Source: Cyclobacteriaceae bacterium (lineage in GTDB: Bacteria > Bacteroidota > Bacteroidia > Cytophagales > Cyclobacteriaceae). From it: DNA of 5,916 nt. Shown here one piece after another: positions 1 through 5,916 of this stretch (position 1 is its first letter; each line of letters starts with the position of its first letter). The stretch is taken from the NCBI GenBank assembly GCA_030589835.1, contig JAUUZS010000289.1:1-5916 (forward strand), in the 5' to 3' direction. Made by a program: the position numbers and the translations under genes. The notes under the pieces were generated by a model that saw nothing but the letters and a program-made list of their open reading frames with translations, was not told the origin of the DNA and did no database searches.

Positions 1-3000
1 AAACAGTTGCTAGTATTATTATTCCTTTTTGGGATTTTATCATTCGAAGTTTTTGCCCATGAGGCGGCAGGAATACGTTTTGTTGAAAATCGGGGTCAGT
101 GGGATAAAAATGTATTTTATAAAGCGGCTATTCCCGGAGGAGATTTGTATGTGCTCAAAAACAAATTGAAATATGTGTTTTACCAAAAAGGGCAGAAAGG
201 GCATGAAGGATTAACTGAAGGAAATGAATCGGGTAGCAGAATTAGCTCCCTGGCGAATAATAAAAAGTTAATTCACTCCGTCGAACTTTCATTTCAGGGA
301 GCAAACCATAATTCAGAAATTTTGAGTAAGCATGCTTTTCCTGAAAAGATTAATTTTTTTAAAGGCAACGATGCTCAAAAGTGGGCAACAGGTGTCACTT
401 CATACTCCGAATTGATTATAGGAGAGATGTATAAAGGGATTGATTTTCATATTTACTTTGCCTCGGGAGGCCTGAAGTACGACTTCATTGTTTCTCCGGG
501 CGCCGATCCCAATCAGATACAAATGAAATATGAAGGCCAGGATGAGCTTAAGATCCACGAAGGGAAAGTAGTGGTCGGAACAGTTCATGGATATTTTTTT
601 GAGAACGTGCCCGTCTCGTACACCAATTCAAGAACTCAAAAAAAATCAGTCCTTACAGAATTTGAATTAAAAAATGAGATGATAAGTTTCAATTTCCCTG
701 AAGGGTATGACAGTAAGGCGCAATTGGTGATCGATCCTGAGCTGATTTTCTCCACCTATTCGGGCTCTTATGCCGACAACTGGGGCTTCACTGCTACTTA
801 CGATGCAAATGGAAATTTATATTCCGGTGGTATAGTTTTCGGTGTTGGTTACCCTTCGACCGTGGGTGTATTCCAACCTGAGAGTGCAGGAGAATGGGAT
901 GTAGGGATATTAAAATATGATTCGACGGGAAAAAATTTGTTGTGGGCAACCTATTTAGGTGGTAGCTTTAGTGAAACTCCACAAAGCATTATTGAAAACA
1001 GCAAAGGGGAATTGGTGATCTACGGCACAACGAGCTCACCAGATTTCCCAATGACTTTGGGGTCTTTTCAAACGGGTTTTATTGGTGGTGACCCCATTTA
1101 TGATACCACAGAAGCTTATCGCCTGGTAGGAGGTATTCCTTTTAGGAATGGGTCAGATATTTTTCTGGCAATTTTAGGAAAGGACGGACGCACCCTTAAA
1201 GGCTCTACATTTATTGGCGGGTCCGAAAATGATGGCATTATGGAAAAGTATAAGCCGCTGACAAAAAATTACGGTGATCAGTTTAGAGGCGAAGTCATTG
1301 TTGATAAACAGGATAATATTTTCGTAGCATCTAATACAAGCTCGACTGATTTTTTAATAAAAAATGGGCATCAAACTTTATACGGGGGCAGTGAAAATGA
1401 TGGAGTGGTCATGAAATTCAATTCTGATTTGACGGATTTGTATTGGAGTACTTTTGTTGGAGGAAGTGGTGTTGACGCCCTGTATGCCGTTAAGGTAGAT
1501 TCGGACGGCAATGTCTTTGCCTCAGGAGGCAGCAACAGTATTGATTTTCCTGTTATGGATGATGGGATCAAAACTGAAAAACCATCGGCCGAGGATATCG
1601 ATGGAGTAGTGGTGAAAATTAGCGCTGATGGTTCTGAGCTTTTAAAATCCAGTTTCGTGGGCACTCCAAACTACGATCAGGTATATTTTTTAGAATTGGA
1701 TTCTTCAGATTGCGTTTACTTGCTTGGACAAACTCAAGGCAACTACCTGGTGACTGAAGGGGTATATTCCAATCCCAGTGGAGGGCAGTTTATTCATAAA
1801 CTCAGCAATGATCTCGATTCCACCTATTTCTCTACAGTGATTGGTTCCGGGTCTGGTTCACCTGATTTTTCACCTACTGCTTTTTTGGTGAATGAATGTG
1901 AAAATATATTTATCAGTGGCTGGGGCGGAGCTTTGAATCAGCCTGCCAATGGCTACATAGGAGGGAGTACCTTTGGTCTCCCTGTCACGGACAATGCATT
2001 TCAGAGCCAGACAGATGGCACGGATTTTTACTTGATGGTAATGCTTCAGGATGCCAGGCAATTATTGTATGGAACATATTTTGGGGAAATAAATGGAAGA
2101 GGAGAGCATGTCGATGGCGGTACCAGCAGATTTGATAAAAGAGGAATCGTGTACCAGTCGGTTTGTGGCGGATGTGGTGGGAGCAGTGGCTTTCCTACCT
2201 GGCCGGCAGATGTGTGGTCCCAAAATAACAACAGTTCCAATTGCAACAATGCAGCGTTCAAATTTGACCTCGCATCTTTGCAAGCCAGGTTCGATACCGA
2301 TACGGAAGATTTTACGAATAGAGGCATTAGGGAAGGATGCTATCCGACAACTCTCGTATTTTTAAATGAAAGCCTGGGAGGAGAGGATTTTAATTGGAAT
2401 TTTGGCGAAGGGACCGTCTCAGATCAGGATGACAATATCACGATCACCTATGAAGACCCCGGTGTTTACCAAGTTGTGCTCACTGCTACCGATATCAATA
2501 CCTGTACGCGTGAAAGTACAGCCAGAGGAACTATTACCGTTTATGATTATGATTTTAGTATTATGCCGGATGATTCTATTTGCCAGGGAGAAAGCATTAT
2601 GCTTTTTGCTGAAGGAGGAGTGCATTATAGCTGGACTCCCGATAGTGATATGCAAAATGCACTTTCCGCCACACCACTGATAACACCTGATACGACGACC
2701 CTCTATACCGTAAATATTGAAGACGCAAACGGATGCCTTGGCGAAGATTCCCTCACCATCAAGGTTGTACCACAGGTGATAGCTGATTTCCTGGTCGAGA
2801 AAGTGTATGATTGCCTTGAAACCCCCGTATTAAGATTCGAGAATATTTCTGAAAATGCCAGCGACTTTGTTTGGGATTTTGGAGATGGAAATGTATCGGA
2901 AGAGCCTGAGCCTATTCATCAATATGCACCATCAGATTCGGTCAATATCCATGAGATCTCATTGACGGCAGTAAAATCTTTTTGTTCTGACATGAAAACC

Positions 3001-3261
3001 CTAAATGATAGGTCAGTAACTACTTTTGTCCCAAACGTGATATCACCCAATGGAGATGGGAAAAACGATACCTTCGAAATTACCGCCTCTGATGATATCG
3101 AGTTATATATTTACAATCGCTGGGGAAAGGAAGTTTATCAGTCGGACAATTATCAAAATACCTGGGAGGGTGGTAGCCTTGCTTCAGGTGTATATTTTTA
3201 TCAACTCACATTTAATGATAAAAATACCAGATGTAATGGATGGGTTGAGGTTTTGCGTTAA
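1..3261 (+). CDS. Secreted SBBP-propeller/PKD protein with T9SS type B C-terminal sorting domain (5' partial)
   Basis: A large extracellular protein, probably cell-surface bound or released through the type IX secretion system; substrate or ligand unknown. The frame is open to the left edge (AAA CAG precede the TTG at 7), so the true start most likely lies just outside the window, and the Lys supports a signal-peptide n-region. Residues below count from the TTG at 7. Residues 1-17 form a hydrophobic signal sequence ending FEVFA. Residues 24-245 match the DUF7948-type N-terminal domain (opening RFVENRGQWDKNVFY). Residues 246-705 carry SBBP-like propeller repeats. Residues 718-750 hold a Cys/Gly-rich block. 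PKD or Ig-like modules follow at about 780-846, 848-921 and 925-1003, and the sorting domain is 1005-1084. The stop is TAA at 3259-3261. This order is common in Bacteroidota surface proteins annotated as gliding-motility-associated C-terminal domain proteins. That name refers to the sorting tail and does not show a role in motility. Domain calls are from memory of the families; the exact function is not inferable. Confidence 0.93.
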   Translation, partial: KQLLVLLFLFGILSFEVFAHEAAGIRFVENRGQWDKNVFYKAAIPGGDLYVLKNKLKYVFYQKGQKGHEGLTEGNESGSRISSLANNKKLIHSVELSFQGANHNSEILSKHAFPEKINFFKGNDAQKWATGVTSYSELIIGEMYKGIDFHIYFASGGLKYDFIVSPGADPNQIQMKYEGQDELKIHEGKVVVGTVHGYFFENVPVSYTNSRTQKKSVLTEFELKNEMISFNFPEGYDSKAQLVIDPELIFSTYSGSYADNWGFTATYDANGNLYSGGIVFGVGYPSTVGVFQPESAGEWDVGILKYDSTGKNLLWATYLGGSFSETPQSIIENSKGELVIYGTTSSPDFPMTLGSFQTGFIGGDPIYDTTEAYRLVGGIPFRNGSDIFLAILGKDGRTLKGSTFIGGSENDGIMEKYKPLTKNYGDQFRGEVIVDKQDNIFVASNTSSTDFLIKNGHQTLYGGSENDGVVMKFNSDLTDLYWSTFVGGSGVDALYAVKVDSDGNVFASGGSNSIDFPVMDDGIKTEKPSAEDIDGVVVKISADGSELLKSSFVGTPNYDQVYFLELDSSDCVYLLGQTQGNYLVTEGVYSNPSGGQFIHKLSNDLDSTYFSTVIGSGSGSPDFSPTAFLVNECENIFISGWGGALNQPANGYIGGSTFGLPVTDNAFQSQTDGTDFYLMVMLQDARQLLYGTYFGEINGRGEHVDGGTSRFDKRGIVYQSVCGGCGGSSGFPTWPADVWSQNNNSSNCNNAAFKFDLASLQARFDTDTEDFTNRGIREGCYPTTLVFLNESLGGEDFNWNFGEGTVSDQDDNITITYEDPGVYQVVLTATDINTCTRESTARGTITVYDYDFSIMPDDSICQGESIMLFAEGGVHYSWTPDSDMQNALSATPLITPDTTTLYTVNIEDANGCLGEDSLTIKVVPQVIADFLVEKVYDCLETPVLRFENISENASDFVWDFGDGNVSEEPEPIHQYAPSDSVNIHEISLTAVKSFCSDMKTLNDRSVTTFVPNVISPNGDGKNDTFEITASDDIELYIYNRWGKEVYQSDNYQNTWEGGSLASGVYFYQLTFNDKNTRCNGWVEVLR
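7..57 (+). other. Signal peptide (hydrophobic core and cleavage region) of the propeller protein
   Basis: The encoded stretch is almost entirely Leu, Val, Ile and Phe, followed by SFEVFA and then HEAAG. A Sec signal peptidase I site after VFA fits the A-x-A-like rule. The positive n-region is probably in the codons before position 7 (a Lys is visible at 1-3) and outside the window. Sec export to the periplasm is the required first step for a T9SS substrate, which agrees with the C-terminal domain. Confidence 0.75.
742..2121 (+). repeat. SBBP-like beta-propeller repeats (protein-level)
   Basis: The blades share a strand pattern of the form L-x-x-S/A-T-Y/F-x-G-G-S, seen at residues 246-255 (LIFSTYSGSY), 311-320 (LLWATYLGGS), 397-405 (LKGSTFIGG), 478-486 (LYWSTFVGG), 545-552 (LLKSSFVG), 605-614 (STYFSTVIGS) and 686-693 (LLYGTYFG). 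Several are followed by D-x-x-G-N-x-F/Y-x-x-G motifs such as DSDGNVFASG (498-507). Seven such strands are consistent with one seven-bladed propeller, as the family name SBBP (seven-bladed beta propeller) implies. Spacing is uneven (about 60-85 residues), and some blades carry insertions, for example around 350-390. The blade count is my reading, not a model. Confidence 0.75.
2347..3015 (+). other. Three PKD/Ig-like modules (residues ~780-1003)
   Basis: Module 1 has NWNFGEG at 796-802 and DPGVYQVVLTATD at 817-829, the PKD core with the usual WDFGDG altered. Module 2 (848-921) starts with the ICQGES motif at 858-863 and has SWTP at 875-878 and YTVNIEDANGC at 900-910, which resembles the PKD-like/Ig-like modules that often precede T9SS domains. 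Module 3 has a canonical WDFGDG at 956-961 followed by HQY at 971-973. These beta-sandwich modules usually act as spacers or adhesive domains on extracellular proteins. Boundaries are approximate. Confidence 0.8.
3019..3258 (+). other. T9SS C-terminal sorting domain, type B (gliding-motility-associated / CHU_C-like)
   Basis: Residues 1005-1084 read FVPNVISPNGDGKNDTFEI, then LYIYNRWGKEVYQS, then W-x-G-G-x-x-x-x-SGVYFYQLTF, ending WVEVLR. The P-N-x-x-S-P-N-G-D-G-x-N-D box, the Y-N-R-W-G box and the G-V-Y-F-Y strand are the hallmarks of this domain. In the family it directs periplasmic proteins through the type IX translocon to the cell surface or medium. The domain reaches the last residue of the protein, as expected for a C-terminal signal. 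Confidence 0.93.
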
Positions 3262-3309
3262 TTGTTGTGCAAAATCACCTATTTTTACAATATTAGTGCA
3301 TATATCAGG

Positions 3310-3342
3310 TTTTGAATATTAAGTCATAACACGTTATTTTTT
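3310..3342 (+). promoter_or_regulatory. Weak candidate Bacteroidota-type promoter before the WG-repeat gene
   Basis: TTTG at 3311-3314 is followed after 20 bases by TATTTTTT at 3335-3342. The Bacteroidota primary-sigma consensus is TTTG near -33 and TAnnTTTG near -7, about 19-21 bases apart, so the -33 box and spacing match and only the last base of the -7 box differs. If used, transcription would begin at or within a few bases of the GTG at 3347, giving an almost leaderless message. The spacer is AT-rich and such matches arise by chance, so this is a weak call. Confidence 0.25.
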
Positions 3343-3346
3343 AAAG

Positions 3347-5593
3347 GTGAGGATAGGAAATATTTTAGTTCAGGGAATCCTGCTAATCGTATTGGTGAAT
3401 ATCGTACCACAATCCGGGGTTTTTGCTGCAGAGGAGGAAGAGTATTCAATTATTGAAAAAGATCATAAAAAGGGACTTGTCAATAGAAAAGGAAGAGTAC
3501 TTATTCCGGCAGAATATGAAGATTTAGGATGGACAAATGGAGGGGATCAGCTACTCGAAAATGTAATAGGTTTCAAAAGAGATGATCTCTGGGGGGTTTT
3601 GAATACCAAAAATGAGCGCATCACAGAGCCTCTTTATAATTCCTTGACCCGGTTTAATGAGAATTGGATTATAGCATCCAAAAAACTTCCATATAACACC
3701 AACATCGTTTACGGGGTGATCAATGCAAAAGGAAATGCTGTAATAGCATTTAAGTATCACACGCTTCAGGTGCATCATAATAACTTGATAGCTTCGGTCC
3801 GTGAACAAGAAAAATACCTTTACGGGATATTAGATGATAGTTCAAAACCTGTTGTTCCAATTAAATATGATCGGATTGAAGCACTCACCGCAAACCTGTA
3901 TGAAGTAACTGATCATAAGCATAAAGCAGTTTATGATATTGACGGGAACAATTTAACTGGATTTAATCTTGATAGTGTCAAAACGATTGAAAATGATTTT
4001 TTGCTTACATTTCAAAATGGGAAAAAAGGCTTTATTTCCAACGATGGAACTTTTATTATTCAGCCTGAGTATAAAGATTTGATCCTAGAAAATGGAATAA
4101 TACGGGCTCAGAAATTCCATGAATGGCATGCATATAAAAATACATACGAGCATTTGGCCACATATTCTTACGACGACATAATTCCTAAAGGTGAAGGAAT
4201 CTATAAGGTAATGGTTGGTGAGGCGCAGGCCTTGATCCATGAGTCAGATAGTTTGCTGACATCCTTTTCAAATTTTCAAATTCAGGAGCAATTTGGTGAG
4301 TGGATTTCCGTAAAGCAGGACGGGAAAAGCGGCATTTTGTATTTTGATGGAACCATGTTTATGGAACCAATATATGATTCAATCAGGTTTGTTCATCAGG
4401 TGTTTATAGTAAAGTACAAACGTGAAGGCAAGCGGGGTTGGAGCCTGGTGAGCAATCAAGGTGAGGTAATCACAGATCAGGTTTATGATGAGATAGATTG
4501 GCTTGGCGATTCTTTTTTTAAGGCCAAAAGAGGCCAGTATTGGGGCATAATCAACACCTTGGGGGAGGAGATTATTTTTTGCAAATATGATTCGATAATT
4601 CAGTATACGAATGGAAAATTATTGGTGAAGTTTTTAGGCGAAGACGGAATCTTAAACCTTGATGGGAATTGGGAGATATTACCACAAAACAAGGATATCG
4701 AGATCATAGGCCCCATGCGCTATTTGATAAGATCACCTTATGGGAGCTATGTCGCTTTTTACCCAAAAACCTTTGATTTTAAGACTGAATATTTTCTTTA
4801 TAAACATGGCGAAAGATATCTTGAGAAAACCCTGGAGCTCAAATTCGGATTGCTTGATGAGGAAGGGAAGCGCATTATTAAATCGGAATTTGATGAGATT
4901 TCAGACCTTCACGAAGACAGTATCTACTATGCAAAATCAGAAAGAGGGTATTCATTCATCTCGAAGTCAGGGCAAATAATGAATGCTCATGACGATCGTT
5001 TTGAGGCGATCAACGAAATGACAGAAGAATTTATAGGTGTAAAAATTGATGATCGTTGGGGGTTTGTTGACGTCAATGGAAAGTTGAGAATTTCTAACCA
5101 ATATGAAAATGTTGGTTTTTATAACGAAGGGCTGGCGCCGATAAAAATCCTCGGAAGATGGGGATACATCAACAAGCGGGAAGACCTGGTGGTACAGCCT
5201 CGTTATGATACGGTACATCATTTCCAGTCAGGTCTTTGTAAGGTATTGCGAAAAGGAAAATATGGGTTGATAAACGCCCAGGGAAATATCACTGTAGAAT
5301 GTGAATATGACTCGCTTAACCGGCTGAATACAGGTGGATTTATCACTTGCAGGGAGAATAAAAAAGGTTTGATCAACGAAGAAGGCCGGTTATTGATCCT
5401 GCCAAGATTCGATAATATCGTTGATTTGGATAACGGCTTCGTGATTGCTTCCCGAAAAAATAAGTATGGGTTAATGTCAAATGATGGGGTGAGCATCATC
5501 CCGATGATCTATGAGAGATTGAAGTATGACAGCTACAATGATGTGTATCTTGCGACCAAAACGCCAGAATGGATCGATATTGAAATGCCGTAA
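3347..5593 (+). CDS. Exported WG-repeat protein, 748 residues
   Basis: Function unknown; WG-repeat proteins are often surface or envelope proteins, and the repeats are thought to mediate binding. GTG at 3347 is the only usable start: an in-frame TAA lies at 3320-3322, no ATG, GTG or TTG falls between, and the next in-frame starts (residues 16-17) would cut the signal peptide. No Shine-Dalgarno sequence is visible, which is normal in Bacteroidota. Residues 1-28 form a signal peptide (MRIGN, hydrophobic core ILLIVLVNIV, cleavage near GVFAA). From about residue 33 to 737 the protein is built of roughly 19-20 repeats of about 30-38 residues with the pattern W/Y/K-G-hydrophobic-x-N-x-x-G-x-x-I-x-P-x-Y-D/E-x-I. 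There is no T9SS domain, lipobox or enzymatic domain, so a soluble periplasmic location is my inference. It follows the propeller gene by 85 bases on the same strand, and a hairpin terminator lies immediately downstream. Confidence 0.93.
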   Translation: MRIGNILVQGILLIVLVNIVPQSGVFAAEEEEYSIIEKDHKKGLVNRKGRVLIPAEYEDLGWTNGGDQLLENVIGFKRDDLWGVLNTKNERITEPLYNSLTRFNENWIIASKKLPYNTNIVYGVINAKGNAVIAFKYHTLQVHHNNLIASVREQEKYLYGILDDSSKPVVPIKYDRIEALTANLYEVTDHKHKAVYDIDGNNLTGFNLDSVKTIENDFLLTFQNGKKGFISNDGTFIIQPEYKDLILENGIIRAQKFHEWHAYKNTYEHLATYSYDDIIPKGEGIYKVMVGEAQALIHESDSLLTSFSNFQIQEQFGEWISVKQDGKSGILYFDGTMFMEPIYDSIRFVHQVFIVKYKREGKRGWSLVSNQGEVITDQVYDEIDWLGDSFFKAKRGQYWGIINTLGEEIIFCKYDSIIQYTNGKLLVKFLGEDGILNLDGNWEILPQNKDIEIIGPMRYLIRSPYGSYVAFYPKTFDFKTEYFLYKHGERYLEKTLELKFGLLDEEGKRIIKSEFDEISDLHEDSIYYAKSERGYSFISKSGQIMNAHDDRFEAINEMTEEFIGVKIDDRWGFVDVNGKLRISNQYENVGFYNEGLAPIKILGRWGYINKREDLVVQPRYDTVHHFQSGLCKVLRKGKYGLINAQGNITVECEYDSLNRLNTGGFITCRENKKGLINEEGRLLILPRFDNIVDLDNGFVIASRKNKYGLMSNDGVSIIPMIYERLKYDSYNDVYLATKTPEWIDIEMP
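3443..5557 (+). repeat. WG-repeat array (protein-level, about 19-20 units)
   Basis: Clear units are anchored at KKG 41-43, LWG 81-83, VYG 121-123, YLYG 157-160, KKG 226-228, KSG 327-329, RGW 363-365, YWG 398-400, EDG 432-434, KFG 499-501, RWG 570-572, RWG 604-606, KYG 638-640, KKG 672-674 and KYG 706-708. Each is followed by an N-x-x-G or D-x-x-G turn and a P-x-Y-D-like end, for example PIYDSI at 341-346 and PRYDTV at 618-623. Only four units keep the literal Trp-Gly pair. Units around 185-215, 247-316 and 457-490 are strongly degenerate. I see no long DNA-level tandem identity, so the array is old rather than recently expanded. Confidence 0.85.
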
Positions 5594-5595
5594 AA

Positions 5596-5618
5596 AAACC
5601 GGGAGAATGTCCCGGTTT
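5596..5618. terminator. Shared hairpin terminator between convergent genes
   Basis: AAACCGGGA (5596-5604) pairs perfectly with TCCCGGTTT (5610-5618) around the five-base loop GAATG. On the minus strand the stem runs into seven T (complement of A 5592-5598), an intrinsic terminator for the dehydrogenase gene. On the plus strand the tail is TTTAACTTTT, a weaker but plausible terminator for the WG-repeat gene. The hairpin starts three bases after the plus-strand TAA, and the last bases of that stop codon belong to the A run. It ends 28 bases before the minus-strand stop. Confidence 0.88.
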
Positions 5619-5646
5619 AACTTTTAAAAACAGTTATATATTCCTT

Positions 5647-5916
<270 letters not shown>

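Noticed and set aside
7..9. TTG at position 7 as the true start of the propeller protein
   Set aside because: The frame is open to the window edge, the preceding codons (Lys, Gln) fit a signal-peptide n-region, and a signal peptide without any positive residue would be unusual. The gene is treated as 5' partial.
1371..2327. Several minus-strand open frames opposite the propeller gene
   Set aside because: Low-complexity shadow translations (rich in Ser, Pro and Leu) opposite a well-supported gene.
2093..2680. Two consecutive plus-strand open frames (2093-2365 and 2366-2680) in another frame
   Set aside because: They lie wholly inside the propeller protein gene, and their translations show no domain pattern or family resemblance. 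The host frame encodes recognisable conserved motifs across the whole stretch.
3289..3320. AATATT at 3289-3294 and 3315-3320 as a hairpin or operator
   Set aside because: AATATT is self-complementary, six AT pairs with a 20-base loop are not stable, and such words are expected by chance in this AT-rich spacer.
3050..3322. Small plus-strand open frame overlapping the end of the propeller gene and the spacer
   Set aside because: Most of it overlaps the conserved T9SS sorting domain in another frame, and the rest is AT-rich spacer. There is no recognisable product or credible start.
3347..5593. WG-repeat protein as a T9SS cargo or lipoprotein
   Set aside because: The C-terminus (EWIDIEMP) has neither the type A nor type B sorting motifs, and there is no Cys after the signal peptide to form a lipobox.

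Overview
The window reads as ordinary chromosomal DNA from a Bacteroidota bacterium, probably of the Saprospiria/Cytophagia/Flavobacteriia type. Three things point there. One protein ends in a gliding-motility-associated (CHU_C-like) C-terminal domain, the sorting signal of the type IX secretion system (T9SS), which is known only from this phylum. No start codon shows a clear Shine-Dalgarno sequence. The partial aldehyde dehydrogenase closely resembles the L-glutamate gamma-semialdehyde dehydrogenase usual in Bacteroidota. The DNA is moderately AT-rich, with no visible break in composition, no mobile element, no RNA gene and no CRISPR array.

Layout. (1) Positions 1-3261, plus strand: a large secreted, multidomain surface protein cut off at its 5' end. 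It has a signal peptide, a conserved N-terminal domain of the DUF7948 type, a beta-propeller region of SBBP-like repeats, a Cys/Gly-rich conserved block, three PKD/Ig-like modules and a type B T9SS sorting domain. (2) Positions 3262-3346: a short AT-rich spacer with no terminator hairpin and one weak candidate promoter close to the next start codon. (3) Positions 3347-5593, plus strand: a complete 748-residue exported protein made almost wholly of about 19-20 WG-type repeats. (4) Positions 5594-5646: a strong hairpin terminator between convergent genes. (5) Positions 5647-5916, minus strand: the C-terminal 89 residues of 1-pyrroline-5-carboxylate dehydrogenase, running off the right edge.

The two plus-strand genes both encode exported repeat proteins and could share a transcript, since no terminator is seen between them. 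Nothing in the sequence shows that they work together. The first is expected outside the cell through the T9SS, while the second lacks a T9SS domain and is expected in the periplasm. The dehydrogenase is a proline/glutamate metabolism gene facing the opposite way and unrelated to them. I do not see a previously undescribed system here. The points most worth checking are the function and repeat decay of the WG-repeat protein, the Cys/Gly block of the propeller protein, the possible near-leaderless GTG start at 3347, and the asymmetric shared terminator.
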